A stretch of 64,000 bases of DNA from Clusia tigrina (lineage: Eukaryota > Arthropoda > Insecta > Diptera > Clusiidae), in assembly GCA_920105625.2 (NCBI GenBank), contig OV050032.1, forward strand, positions 9,547,629-9,611,628, in the 5' to 3' direction. The notes under the pieces were generated by a model. That model ran no database searches. It saw nothing but the letters and a program-made list of their open reading frames with translations, and was not told the origin of the DNA. Position numbers and translations under genes: made by a program. Shown here piece by piece: positions 36,224 through 48,837 of the stretch (within the stretch, counting starts at the first letter, position 1; each line of letters starts with the position of its first letter).

Positions 36224-36460
36224 CTACAAATGAACACTCGACTCGCGCCGCTCAATTAGATTTACGGTCTTCACAGTCCTGGCGTTACGTTTGCTGACAA
36301 ATGTACGGAAGGACGAGTTTGTCATTTCATATGAATATGAAATGTTGTCAGTTGTTTGTAATAATGTAATATTTTTAATGAAGTTAGCTTCAGGGGCGCA
36401 CATGCTCAATTCGCTGTTACTGCTGTGTGTGCTGTGATAGTTTTTTGATTGCTCTCTCAT
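36224..36460 (-). CDS. 78-codon ORF, unrecognised
   Basis: A complete minus-strand ORF from ATG (36458-36460) to TAG: MREQSKNYHSTHSSNSELSM, CAPEANFIKNITLLQTTDN, SYSYEMTNSSFRTFVSKRN, ARTVKTVNLIERRESSVHL. Codon choice is varied and the composition is typical of a soluble eukaryotic protein (S, N, T, R), without low-complexity runs. There is no domain, signal peptide or clear flanking splice site. It could be a small protein, an alternative exon, or chance. Confidence 0.25.
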   Translation of the reverse strand: MREQSKNYHSTHSSNSELSMCAPEANFIKNITLLQTTDNISYSYEMTNSSFRTFVSKRNARTVKTVNLIERRESSVHL

Positions 36461-38019
36461 GTGAATTATTGTCTCCTGCTGCTACTTCCATGTAGCGTAT
36501 TTATATACATATACGTTTGGAATTGCAGACAAGTGAAAATGTGCTTATTCATTTCGAAACACAAACGAAGATTCGACTGTTGATGGTCTGAAATCATTGG
36601 CTCTCAGAATATTAATACTTGGTCCAGCCAAAGACCCGCAATCGTTTAGAATCGAAAGTTTAAATTATACACACTCCTGATGAATTGAAAATATTGATGC
36701 TTTGCAGAGCGATCTTCGAAGTCGTAGCCTCCCTATCCATAATGGAACTATAAAAAGGGAGGGCAAATTTTTGTTCAGATAACCGTTGGATTGTTCTATC
36801 CCCAAATGTAAATTGTAGCATGACGATAGCATGAGAAGAGGGCGTATGTGCCTAATTTGAACACAACACTGGCTTGGCAAAATAACAAAATCCATGCCTG
36901 CTAGAAAGTTGGCAACACTGGCAACAAATGATCTGTGAATATGGGGAAAAGTGTCATTCTCTGCACAATCCACAAACGATTGGAATTGTTAGCACAGTGC
37001 AACAAGTGCTTAAGTCATATAATCGAGCTGGGTACTGATTCGCTTATATGACTTAACGACTAAACGACTTAACGACAAAAATATCGACTTCGCTTAGCTT
37101 TGTTGCTGCAATTTCATACAAATTGAAACAAAAAATGATATGTAGCGAGTTGAGGTTAGCAAACCGAAGGTGGCTTATGACTTGTTCCGCTATGTAACCC
37201 CGTTACGATAACTGCCTGATGGCCCCTTTCGGAACTCTACAGTGGCATTCGACAGCGATGCTTCGAATCTAGTTCATCTCGGGTGAGTCCGATAGCATGA
37301 CTAAAGTGCCCGTATAAGGGAAGATTGACGCATATGTTTTATGTGGTGACGAATTTCACAGTGGATACTTCAACTCGACCCACCCGTAGAAATAATCCAA
37401 GAAGCACACAAGCGTACATACTTAAGGTAAGTAAAATAGTGCGAAAAATGTATATTTTTCATTTGGTATCACATTTCAAAATTAGCTGCTAACCGCCAAC
37501 TTATGAGAACGAAAAAAATGTGTATTAGCGAACAGCAGAACAACCAAAAAACCATAGCAAACTTAACAAATAAAAAGGAAAAACAACATCGAAAACAAGA
37601 ACAGCAGAGACTAATCCCCGTACAAGTACAATTAAGTGCCTGCCGAAAATTGCAGGTGTTCGTACTTAAAGCGAACACTTTTTTTTAATTTTTAACTACG
37701 GTCACAAAAACAACAACAGCAGCAGCAACAAGAACAAATTTATTAAACATTGTCATAATGTACGAATTACTTAATGGCCATGGTCGGTGCACAAATTCAA
37801 ATCGATAATGTTAGCAAACACAAACACAACCGCCAACTGAGGAATTACGGACGAAGGAAGGTGCGTGGAAATAACCCTACTCTCTGATAAACGTGGAGTA
37901 AACCGCCTCTTAGATGAGTGAGCATAAATTAAGTACTGTCGTGAAGTGTGCAAACTAAGTTTAAATGTTAAGTTAAGGCAATAGAATCCAAAGACAGTTA
38001 AATAAAATGTCGTACCTAA
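36461..38019. other. non-coding stretch with a hairpin
   Basis: AT-rich background containing the inverted repeat at 37010-37056 followed by repeated ACGACTTAACGACTAAACG words (37051-37078). No coding sequence recognised. Confidence 0.55.
37010..37056. repeat. 13-bp perfect inverted repeat
   Basis: TTAAGTCATATAA (37010-37022) and its exact complement TTATATGACTTAA (37044-37056) are separated by 21 nt. Directly downstream CGACTTAACGA words are repeated, so the right arm also begins a short direct-repeat patch. Confidence 0.8.
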
Positions 38020-38370
38020 CTACGGAACAAGTCTGACTTTGCTGGGTTCCCGAACATAGCAATATAGAAGGGAAATAATTAGCGGACGAGATGGTCAGAA
38101 GGGGCTTTGAAATTGACATTAACGAAGCAGATACCTCCATACAAACCCCGATATGTGAACTGTTTAGGAGCATAGATAAATTCACTATTACGCTGACAAA
38201 CAACTTATGGACTAATCGTCACGACTGTGAAGTCTCTATGACGACGAGGGTTCTCTTAGGGCTCAACAAACCTGCAGTAAGAGTGCTTACGGGGTCATTA
38301 CCGGGCAATGCTTCAACGTTGGTGTATTCCGTCGAGCGGGGTATGCAGGAGTTGCCTTGATGAAGAAGAG
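38020..38370 (+). mobile_element. RNase H fragment of a non-LTR retrotransposon
   Basis: The segment starts with a decayed RNase H motif in shifted frames (TLLWVPEHSNIEGN around 38035-38080). It continues in a single frame with ADEMVRRGFEIDINEADTS, ICELFRSIDKFTITLTNN, LWTNRHDCEVSMTTRVLLG, LNKPAVRVLTGSLPGN. This is the usual order of RNase H end, linker, then the LTG region that precedes the zinc-binding tail in I/R1-type elements. The zinc tail and all upstream domains are absent. Confidence 0.65.
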
Positions 38371-38967
38371 ATATAATCGATTCATCACTTTTTATATCAA
38401 TGTCCAAGACAACAGTTGAAACGACTTCAACGTTTGGGGTCGCGCTTCTTCACAAGCTTGATGGAGATAACGAAGGTGGACTTATCGGATCTTCTCACTT
38501 TCATCTGGAAAACCAAATGGTTTATTAGGGATGGTACTTCCAGTATACACGGAAATCGAGTGTAAGGACGAGTAAGCCTCCTCTTGGCTGTCACAATGGA
38601 CATAGATGTTTCCGAGTGGAAGTGTGGATACCGTATGCGCACACGCCTTCAACATAACCTAAGTTTAGATGTAACTATTTGAAGCGTCCGTATTCAGGGT
38701 TTATAAAGACGGCAATTGTTTGAAACCTTTCTTCTGGCACACGGAATGTGGGACATTTTTAGGATCATTAATACATGCACTTGCAGTGTTTGATCTTCTG
38801 AACATTATTTCTTGCCCGTTTAAGCTGCCTACTCGAATCAACCACTTTTCAATATTCTAGATAAATGCCCTGGTATAATAGAATTCTCTTATCCGGAACG
38901 ATGTGCCAGTTTGTTTACATGCTTTTACGAAATATTGTACCGAATCGTAAAATTTGGGAAGATAATA
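38371..38967. other. non-coding stretch, no gene seen
   Basis: Background; the 3' continuation of the preceding retroelement fragment is not recognisable. Confidence 0.5.
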
Positions 38968-39030
38968 ATAGGTTACGTTAGATGGCTGTCCTTAGACTCA
39001 CTTAGGCCTGTTCAAGGCCCATTGTGGCCA
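38968..39030 (-). mobile_element. probable non-LTR 3' tail, minus orientation
   Basis: Read on the minus strand: TGGCCACAATGGGCCTTG, AGGCCTAAGTGAG, GCCATCTAACGTAACC. It resembles the layout of the 22555-22626 tail (CACAAAGGG ... GGCCTAAGTGCG ... GGCCGCC ... ACCTACC). Short and diverged, so assignment is tentative. Confidence 0.4.
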
Positions 39031-39220
39031 AGATAATAATAAGTATTATAGAGAACCGATTTGAATAGCTTTCGAAATGGTGTTTCGGCATGTGGAGTAA
39101 TTCAGTTCAAGTTTGGTTTCGGGAATGTGAAAAATATATGAAACTGTTTTCAAAAACTTCTCGCAAAGAGCAGTTGCAAACATGTAAAACTGAATGAAGT
39201 AAAATATTTAATCCGAAGCC

Positions 39221-39335
39221 ATGTTTCTTTCCAATAAAATCCTTTTCTCTTCGAGTTGAAGGCCTCTGTAGCTAGTACTTATTCCCCCAACACCTTGCAG
39301 TCATAATTAATTATGGTGTAAGATATAATAATAAT

Positions 39336-39389
<54 letters not shown>
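39221..39389 (+). repeat. dispersed repeat copy A with (TAA)n end
   Basis: ATGTTTCTTTCC ... CTCTTCGAGTTGAAGGCC ... CCCAACACCTTGCAG ... ATAATTAATTATGGTG, then about 65 bp of (TAA)n at 39325-39389. It aligns over about 100 bp with the reverse complement of 48670-48837, including the TAA repeat at the same end. The structure suggests a SINE or the 3' end of an I-type LINE, both of which can end in TAA repeats. Confidence 0.75.
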
Positions 39390-41004
39390 CCGTAGCCAAG
39401 AAAGTGTATTATTTGATAGTATACGTCTATAAAGCAGTTCTGAAGCCTTTTAGGTATACTTGAGCCCGACAACTGGTAATTTGATTGTCTACGGCTGTCC
39501 CTCAGATGCAGTTACATATGTTCCCTTTCGATTTTATAGGCTTCAACGATTTTTTAGACTTTTTAGATTAGATATAGATTTATAAGTAGCCTGTTCACAA
39601 GACAACACAAAAACCATGTAAAATAGATTGTCCTTTTGTCGATATAAGTGCTGCATATATCTGTTGAGAAGTCTTATATGACTACTTGATCCAGGAAAGT
39701 CTTCTATAAATGACTGCATTAAACAGTGTGAAAGTATTCTAGAGAATGCTGTGCTCCTTAGTTATTTGTATCTATTAATTTATTTTTAAATTTAATTCGA
39801 ATATTTTGAAAATAAACTGCAAACTAATCCAACCGCCGCAATGTTGTGTAGAGTACATAGAAATAGTAAATACTAAGAAAAATAAACAATCACAAATATG
39901 TCACAAACACACTCGTAATGTACGATAATGTTCAAATATTGTACTGGAAAAAAGTCGAAAAAGGTTTAAAAATATATTAAAAAGTTCGTAATAAAACAAG
40001 AAATAATTTAGTTTACACGACATCGCGGCTAATAACACAGAATTCATTTATTTCAGGCACCAAGGTTTAGTTACAGTTAGCAAACGCACCAACACACGCA
40101 CACAAACACACGCACACAAACACACGCACACAATCACACACGCACACAAACACACGCACACAATCACACACGCACTCGGCACATATGTGCACCAATTCGC
40201 ACACCTGCAGACTTGGCACAAAGGCGCCAAAAAATTTGTGGCTACTTTGAATTGGCAACATTGAGAGAAAGCAGCGACTGTCTGTCATGTATATATATAT
40301 ATATATAACATATTTACATTTGTGAGTATGCGTATGTGTGCGTCCATGTGCAGGAGGAGGAAATAAATTTGTGTTAATTTGTGCGAATTTTATGAGCCGC
40401 AGGTGTGCTCAGCGTTTGCCCCATAAAGTTTAGCGAATTTGCAAACACAGACGGAGTTTGTCACCAGAGAACAGGGACTGAAAAATATGGACTGACTCTT
40501 CAATGTGCTGTTTGATTGTTCATTCGCTCGAACTATATCACGTCACACAAAATGTGGTCCGCCGAATGTGCGAAATGTATTGACTTGTCCGAGTAGGTTC
40601 GTGTCACTGAGTCTCTTCTTATATTCATATTTAATGCCATTTGCACAATTAGATAAGTATATGTATAATAAAATTTTGCATACATTTTATGTTGACTTAC
40701 ACTACTCTACTTTTACTTTCCCTAAGCCCACTAACATTTGACCGACAGTGTTCGACCAAAGAGTATACATACATAGAGATTGAATCACTCAAAATTTTGT
40801 GTGATGGAAGTGAAGGCGATTTCACAAAAACCGGTGAGCGGCAAGGGGAAGCGAGATGCAATGCGTGTATTTATGTTCAAGGGGTTTACTAAAAAGCCCA
40901 TCCTACAAAATTTATGCGGCAATAACTTCGTTCGTCAGGCGAGCTCTATATTTGTATACTATTTGATATAATAATTTTGCTCAGAGCGCTTGAAGCAGCA
41001 GCAG
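39390..41004. other. non-coding stretch, no gene seen
   Basis: AT-rich background with a CA-rich repeat at 40090-40174 and a short (TA)n at 40289-40308. No coding sequence recognised. Confidence 0.55.
40090..40174. repeat. CACACGCACACAAA-type CA repeat
   Basis: About 85 bp of CA-rich sequence in which a roughly 14-bp word (CACACGCACACAAA) recurs, with CACAATCACA variants. Confidence 0.85.
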
Positions 41005-41607
41005 CAGCAAAGATATTACAGCCAAATCATTGATGGTCATTGGTACAGCGAGACTCATACCCGACATAGCGAGCTGGATAGGAGGAACAGCCGGAACCGT
41101 CAATTTCTACCTCACGCAGTTACTGTCTGGTCACGGATACTTCTGCAAGTATCTACACCGAATGGGAAAAATTGGAGGGCCTGAGTGCATATACGGCGAC
41201 AGCAATGTGGATGATGCAGAGCACACCTTTTTCAAATGCACAAGGTGGCAAACAGAGCGCAACACGCTTGAAATGGAAATCGGGGAAACCTTAGCCGCCG
41301 AGAACATTGTGGAGGTTATGCTAAGCAGCAAAGAAAACTGCGACCACGTAGATAAATATGTGGAAAATGTGCTCCGGCGGAAAAAGCGGGACCTGGACGC
41401 AGGAAAAATTTTGAGAATCCAATAGGGACGAAGTGAGAATCTCCACCTTGAAGGAAGTATAAAAAGGGTTCCAGGGTGGGGAGATGTTCTCAGCGAGGGA
41501 GGGGGATGTTTTAGTGGGTGCATTTCTCACATACCAAATCTGTGACGACAGTTTAGATTATGCGGCAGGCATTTTTTCCCTCTCTACCAAAAAAAAAATA
41601 AAATAAA
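41005..41607 (+). mobile_element. R1-like non-LTR retrotransposon 3' end with poly(A)
   Basis: A single plus frame encodes the post-RT zinc-knuckle tail: ARLIPDIASWIGGTAGTVN, FYLTQLLSGHGYFCKYLHR, PECIYGDSNVDDAEHTFFKC, RWQTERNTLEMEIGETLA, ending DAGKILRIQ and a stop at 41423-41425. The CxxxxxxxxxxxH-C pattern (C-IYGDSNVDDAE-H-TFFKC) is typical of the R1-clade C-terminus. It is followed by about 160 bp of 3' UTR and an A-rich end (41590-41607). There is no interruption in the coding part, so the copy is not very old, but the reverse transcriptase is missing (5' truncation near 41005). Confidence 0.85.
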
Positions 41608-42540
41608 TTGGTATAGGGAGCTGTGTATATTAACGTGGAGCTGGAGGCTAGCGGAGACATGCCGTCTGACACCCGATGCCAAATTTAGCTCAGTGCTAAC
41701 GCATACGCAACACAATTACTTGATCTACTTTTAAGTAAGATCAACAATATATAGCTCTATATATGTATACTCTTTGGTTCGACTCTTTCTCCTCTGTCCA
41801 CAATTCGACTTTAGTATCCTCAATTGTGGTATATTCATTATAAAACATACGAGTAAAGGGGAGGAGAAATGATTTTCTTGCCACTCAAAGGTTAATAATG
41901 TAAAACTTGTTTATTATTAGTACTAATCGTGTGTAAATGGTCAGATAGTTATAAGAGACGCCAGCAGAGAATATACCATTAACATGAACAGAATATAAAA
42001 CAAAGTAATATAAAACCTTCAGTCTCAAACGCACTGAGTGAGCCGATTTAGAAAGTGTCCAATCAATTCGGGGGCTCCGAACGTATCTATTTAGAGAGTG
42101 ATACAGACTATTCAAGACTATTATGGTCTGTGAAAGTATGTGTTCAAATATACCGATAGATTCGGGCTTCATATTTGCGTAGCTTTAAAGGATTATTTAG
42201 ACACCGTTAGAAATCGTGAACGACTATAATTTTGATCTTTATATATTCTTGTAAGGCACAAAAATAATACAAATGTCTTTTATATGAAATTTACCACAGA
42301 ATGAAACACATGAACACAAAATGCCAGAGAAACAAACATAAGAAATCGGTGATGTAATTATGTGATGTCCAAAAAGGCAAATATTGTGCTTGCTGACTAT
42401 TTTAAAATAAAGCCAGTTAATTCCTTAAAAGGTTGAAAGCCAAATTCAAACAATTAAAGAAAAGAAAAAAAAATCATCCAATGAAAACTAAGAAAACTTC
42501 ATAATAGAAACAATTAAAAAATCCACCTGTTTATTGCAAG

Positions 42541-42564
42541 CAGCACAGCAGCAGCTGCAATAGC

Positions 42565-42595
<31 letters not shown>

Positions 42596-42597
42596 GC
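42541..42597. repeat. CAG/CAA triplet repeat
   Basis: CAGCAGCAG-type start followed by about ten CAA units. Confidence 0.9.
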
Positions 42598-43220
42598 ACT
42601 AACAAATCAATGAATTTATTATGCGAATCTCAATTGCAGGCAGCAGCATTGGCAACTGCTACAAAAACAACAACAATAGAAATAGCAATAATAATAACAA
42701 CACCTGCCGCCAGCTTCAACTTCAGCTGCAACTCAACCAAATCAGCGAACTCAGCGAACTCAGCGAACTCGCGGCCAACTTCTCTTCTTGTAACGCGAAC
42801 GCTGCTGTAACTCATTTTATGCAACCAGCAAAGTCTTCAACGCGATGTCTATTTAGAAAGTTTAATTTCCGCAACAGTCGCCGCTCTCGTCTGTCTTAGC
42901 CAGACAATAGACCAGGCCCAGCACTCAGCTCCACTCAGCTAACCTCAGCTGAGCTCGGCTCAGCTCAGGCTGGGGGCCATGAAGATGCTTCCAGTGTGCA
43001 AGCGGCTTACATTGGATTTGGCTGCTCGTTGGCTACAAGTGTTGCTATTGCTTTATACCCACATCTACGTACGTGTGTTCAACAACATAACAACAAAAAC
43101 AACAACGACAACACCGTTGGTGCAGTTGTGGGACGTGAGGGGTAATTACAAGTACTTTGAAATATGAGCACCTTTCCTCTTAATGAGGTCTTTCTATTAT
43201 TGTTATTATATATTCATGGC

Positions 43221-43289
43221 GTGTGTTGCTGTTGTTGGTGTTGTTGATGTTGATGTTGCTGTTGCTGTTGCTGTTGCTTTTGTTTCTGT

Positions 43290-43328
<39 letters not shown>
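43221..43328. repeat. GTT/GCT triplet tract followed by (GT)n
   Basis: Imperfect GTTGCT/GTTGTT/GATGTT triplets (43221-43290) followed by an uninterrupted (GT)17 at 43294-43328. Confidence 0.92.
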
Positions 43329-43331
<3 letters not shown>

Positions 43332-43959
43332 TTGCATTATAACTCGTACTTCATTCATTTTTTTATGTTTTCTTTTTTATTTCTTGTAATCTTTTTCTCT
43401 GCTTTGCTGTTAATTTTTCTTTTTTCTTGTAATTGTTTTGCGTTTCGCAATGAAGTTGCAACTTTTCTGCTATTGCCACACATTTCATTTGACTCTTCAC
43501 TTCGCTCGTGTGCTCGAGTACAGTTGTTTCACTGATTGAAGTTTCTTTTTCGAATGAAAGCACATTCATTTCTCTCTTCTACAAATTCGATTTTTATGCA
43601 TTTTCCAGCATTGGCGTGCAAGTACATCAATAATTTATTGATATTTACTTAGCAGTCCAGCACGGAATATCAGATTACCATAATTGTAGGTGTTCAGCGC
43701 CAGCCCCAGTTATAGTCGTCCAGTACGTTTTCACAAACATATTTCATAATTACCACGAACATGAACACTTGACCAATCCGGTTTGCTTTTCGTTCTGCCG
43801 ATGTTGTTGACCACCTACTTCACCGCACCAAATTTCATCATTATTCCTCTAAATATTGCCAGACCCTGTTGTATTTGTGTATGGCATCCGGTACCTGGTT
43901 ACTTACAACCGCGCATTTAGTGTCATTCCTGTACTTTATACAGGCCCAAATTCGGGTTT

Positions 43960-44275
<316 letters not shown>

Positions 44276-46243
44276 AATTTTAAATACAATATCTCTGAGA
44301 AAAGACTTGAGAACCCTAATCTTTTTCTTTATATATATATTTTGCATTTGTAAAGTAATCTAGCAGTGAACGCCATTTAAAAAAATATGTCCAATTTCTG
44401 TGCAAATTACATGAAAAAAAGCGTCCGAACGCTAGGATTTGCCCATATACAACTTTCTAATAACAGAATTGTCTGCTACTGGCTTAAAGTTTGAAGTTTT
44501 GAAAAAAAAAACTAGGCATTAATAGAATCACAAGTATCAGAGAGAACAATCACAATTGCTGACAGTGCTGAAGTCGTTTTTATTCTAGCATCTCCAAGCC
44601 TACAGTACATACCAACAACTTGGTGATTAATAATTAAGCTTCCTAAGTACTCGTATCCGGCAGTTCGGCAATGCAAACAAATACTACGGTGCTATTAAGT
44701 GTTGGCAGGTATATAAAGTCTCTCAACACAAAACCAACAAAGTGAATAGACTAAAGATACTTAAGATAGTGCAGCAGGCCGCGGAATTCCAGCGGTAAAT
44801 ATGATAAGAATTTCCTCGTACGTTTTTCTCTATGTAAGATTGCTTCACTTTGATAGTGAAAAACTTACTTAACCGAACTAATCTATGCAACCTGCATACA
44901 CAAGATTAGTCTGAAGAATTGCTCGATAAAATCGAAAAAGAAATACCCTAATCACAAACACTGTCCACATTGTTATTAGTTGGAGAAGTATATTTGCTGA
45001 ATTTCAGGTTGTTTGTTCAGTGGCTCATTTCTTGGGCGAAAGAAACTTTTTCAAGATTATTGTAAACGTGCGAGTTAACGATTATAAGAATTGTTCTACA
45101 TCGAACAACATTGACAGTACACATATAATTGTGTCTATATTCAGCTCCGCCTTTTGATTATACTCTTAGGAATGGCGGAACTAGACACTATACGGCCTAA
45201 CAACCGAATCTGTCATATAAAAACCGATGTAAAATAGTAATTCAATTATTTGGTACTCCTATTTTGACAACTTAGTAGCCATGTGAACAATTTGCAGAGA
45301 GCCAGTTAATAATTGTTGAGAATCAGCAATTGGTCTTTAGGCAGGCCATAAAAATTGACCAGTTGACCTGGGTGAAACACTTTAGCCAACTTTATATGAA
45401 GCTACACAGAATGGTTCGGTGAGTAAACGGATAGGCTGAGACAAAGTGCTATTACAATGGGCCTGACTTCTTAAGGCGCCTCTTTAACCCGACCTCACGT
45501 CAAAATATTACGTGCAAACATAAATAAAACGTTGGTGCCTTGTGTAAAGTCCAACAAAGAACTTGCAAAGGACAAATACATGTATGTGTGTATTCCTGAT
45601 AAAGTCTGAAGTCTGAATGTATTTATTGACTATTTCATGCATACTCCTGTGTACCTGAAGAGGAATTTAGAGTTGAGAATGTATGTATATAAATATATAT
45701 ATTTTAAATGTATATACATATATTTATGTTTCGGTGCTCTTACAAATCCCTCAAAGCACCGAAAACGATAATTTAGACTCATAAAATGTCAAAACGACAA
45801 CAGCCGCAACAGTTTGACACCCAACAGACGCACGAACGCACGCATTCAGGGCGCACATGTGACATGTCAATTCTGAGCAGAAGACCAAATTGGAAAACAT
45901 TAAAATCCAATCAGAAATTAAGGAAAGCAAATGCAACCGAGCGAGCAGGCCGCCAACAAAAAACTGCTGCAGCAGGCCGCTGTGGCAGTTGTGGCAGTTG
46001 TGTCAGCCAAGGAGAAATAGAAAAGTGCTTAAATAGAAGCGCCAAAATGATGCCGTTTGGCTTTTGAGAAATGAGCTCAATGACAGGCAAGAACGCATGC
46101 AGGCAGTCAGGCAGCCAGGAGAAGAAGTCATCCGCTGGCTGAGCCATGTGCATGCTGCATGCCAGCAGCAACTTAAAGACACAGACTATGTGCACGCACC
46201 AAAATGATGCAAAAACACAAGCAACATTTGTCACGATAAATCA

Positions 46244-46315
46244 TGGCAGCAACAGCAACAGTAGCGGCAGCAGCAGCAGCAACACCAACACTAGCAGCAG
46301 CAGCAGCAGCAGCGT
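46244..46315. repeat. CAG/CAA repeat
   Basis: Two CAG blocks linked by CAA/CCA triplets. Confidence 0.9.
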
Positions 46316-46599
46316 CGCCAAATGACAGCTCGAGCGACAGAGATAGAAGATCTTGAGTGGCAGCAGCTAAGATCGATTTCTAATTTAAGCCAAAAATTTA
46401 TTCAAATTAAATTGGTGCATGCATGAAAAACAGAAGGACGGCAGGAGGGGAATAGCACGGACGCAGCAGTTGCCGCATTGCTGCTGTTGCTGCTGGTTTG
46501 CTGATTGCCCCGCAATTGAGCTGTCAATCACTTTATTTGTCGCTGACTGTCAATCGCCGCAACCGTTTGCAAGTAATCAATTATGTTGCTCAGCGCTGG

Positions 46600-46690
46600 C
46601 AGCAACAACAACAACAACAACGACAACATAACAACAGCAATATCTACAACAACACCAACAACAACAACAACGACAACAAGAACAACAGCA
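46600..46690. repeat. CAA repeat
   Basis: Imperfect CAA tract with CGA, TAA and CAG interruptions. Confidence 0.9.
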
Positions 46691-46891
46691 TGCTTCAAGC
46701 AGCCACGCACGTGCATGTTGCCGACTCATTAGTTTGTGCATTATTTTTGGATATAGAAGCGGGCACAATGCAGCGACAATGCATGCCGCTCGTCTGACAA
46801 ACGGTGCTGCCTGTTGCCGATCACTACTTGGCAATTTCTGCTTGTTACTGTTGCCACGGCCGCTCCCGTTGTCTGTATGCAAACACATGTT

Positions 46892-46970
46892 GTCTGCTGC
46901 TGCTGCTGCTGCTGCTTCTACTACTACTACTACTACTACTGCTATTGCTGCTGCTGTAGTTGTTGTTGCC
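46892..46970. repeat. CTG then CTA triplet repeat
   Basis: About eight CTG units, then about eight CTA units, then CTG and GTT units. On the minus strand this gives S/R/N-rich open frames. Confidence 0.9.
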
Positions 46971-47003
46971 ATTGCTGAGCTGCTGAGCTGCTGATGTTGA
47001 TGC

Positions 47004-47050
47004 GGTGGATATGGATAATGGATGTGGATGTGGACGTGGACGTGGATGTT
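47004..47050. repeat. GGATGT/GGACGT hexamer repeat
   Basis: Short run of GGATAT, GGATGT and GGACGT hexamers. Confidence 0.8.
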
Positions 47051-47490
47051 CAACCAAGTTCGTTCCTTTATTATTGCAATTATTAATAGACAATGTTCGT
47101 CTGTTGGCAATGCCAAATTCAGACAGCTGCGACAGGCAACAATTGTTGCTGTCGTTGTTGCTACACTTGCTATCGCTTCATTTATTATGTTGGCTATGAG
47201 TTTGTCGATCCGTAATGTCTGTTTCCCTCCGTCTATACGCCCGGTCCACTCTCCGCCCGCCAGCCGCCAGCCGTCCGCCGCTAGTCGTCGTTGTCTTCCA
47301 TTCTAGCAGCAGCCATCGCAGCAGACGCAGACACCTAAATTTCAGCGACAACCAGCTGCATTCAATTATTCATGAAAATCATCAACAAAAGATCATTAAG
47401 ACGCATAAATGTGCATGCAGCAATTTTTATTGTTAGACGTTCAGTGGGCACTTTTTGTGAATAATCACATACAAATCCCCCTTGGCAGAG

Positions 47491-47594
47491 CCATACAACC
47501 AGACGGTGCCGCGCGGTGCGATGCAACGCAACTCTTCTGTGCCAAACGGAATGATCAAAAAGAAAATCTACCAAATCTACTCGTATTCGAAAAA
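47491..47594 (+). CDS. candidate internal exon, unrecognised
   Basis: After a good acceptor-like tract (AAATCCCCCTTGGCAGAG, ending at 47490) the frame reads PYNQTVPRGAMQRNSSVPNG, then MIKKKIYQIYSYSKK, with codon usage typical of coding DNA (for example ATC TAC, TCG). A possible but weak donor (GTTGAT) is at 47595. The frame continues open to 47856, with composition that looks non-coding after 47600. No domain recognised and no neighbouring exon identified. Confidence 0.22.
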
Positions 47595-48669
47595 GTTGAT
47601 TTTTTGTTCCACTTCAGAAGCCGCCAATTGGAGAGGGAGTCGTATCCACTTCTGCTTACCTCACAATAGCAAAAGCACAGTTTTACTTTTACCGAGTTCT
47701 CACTGTGTCAAATTCGATATCAAATGTCTTCAGTCTAACTATATCCGGAAATATAACGCGATGGAGTTTGAACTTATTCAATTTTCGCTGGGGTCTACGA
47801 AAATCTGGACAGATGAAGTAATTAAATACTCGCTGAACCCAGCAACGAGTCCTTAAGTATATTTGTTTGCCAATTAACATCCATCTATAAGACTGCATCA
47901 ATTGATAGCACATTCCTACTAAAGAAGCTTCAACATCCGTTCTAAAAAAGGGAATATTACATCGGATTTGAATAAAATTCAAATAGGACTCGCAACGCAG
48001 CATTCGCATTTCCATTTGAATCCTATTCTAATCCGAAAGAAAACACAATTGCAGTGATTGTGTTTGCTCAACAAATTGCCACCATATGACACCAAATGTA
48101 ACCCATGCGACCAAATATAAGGAAGCGGAACAATGTCCCTGCAGCACCCTCTCAAATTTTCTATGCATATGTGTTGTCTAGGACAGTGATGCCCACAGCG
48201 AGTGCAGTGGTCTCTGAATATTGTCATATTAGAGAGTTAGAGTACAAGTTGGGAGTGGCCACATCTTTAGTAAAGATGACAAAGAAAAGGAGATGGGGAG
48301 TAAGTGGCACGCCATTCCTCCATAACCCTAACTTCATATATATATGTATGACAGTCTTAAGTATATCAAACGTGTGTCCCGCTGGTTCAGCGTCAATGTG
48401 CATGTTTTAGGTAAATATATCCCAATTACCTGGGGGTCGATTCTAACGCTCCATACACCAATTGATCCTCAAGAATTTATCAAAGGACGCCTATCGAAAT
48501 AAAGTGGGCCTGAAAATCAAGCCATGGCGATATTGAAGTCATACGAGTATATCTTAATGCCAAACATAACTCTTTGTAATTTTTGATTATATTGCAGAAG
48601 TCTCTACAAAGGTGGGGGTGTTAATATTACGCCCACATTTATGGTTTTCACTCGCAAATTTTGTGCCAT
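47595..48669. other. no gene seen
   Basis: AT-rich background. A 16-bp word GCTCCATACACCAATT at 48448-48463 differs at one base from the arm of the foldback element at 28270-28285. Confidence 0.5.
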
Positions 48670-48673
48670 TATA

Positions 48674-48704
<31 letters not shown>

Positions 48705-48837
48705 TATTATTATTATATATTATTATTATTATACCCCCTTGCACCATAATTAATTTTGTCTGCAAGGGGTTGGGGAAATGAATACTAGAGAAACTAAGGC
48801 CTTCGCCTCGAAGAGAAAAATATTTAGAAAGAAGCAT
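48670..48837 (-). repeat. dispersed repeat copy B with (TAA)n end
   Basis: In minus orientation: ATGCTTCTTTCT ... CTCTTCGAGGCGAAGGCC ... CCCCAACCCCTTGCAGAC ... ATTAATTATGGTGCAAGGGG, then (TAA)n (48670-48733). CCCCTTGCA (48735-48743) and TGCAAGGGG (48761-48769) form a perfect 9-bp stem next to the repeat. The copy matches copy A at 39221-39389 in opposite orientation. A TTCGAATCCTGCC word upstream (48850-48863) faintly recalls a tRNA B box, so a tRNA-derived SINE is possible. Confidence 0.75.

Noticed and set aside
46577..47116. 179-codon minus-strand ORF
   Set aside because: Most of it translates CTG/CTA/GTT triplet repeats (poly-A, V, C, T); composition is not that of a natural protein.
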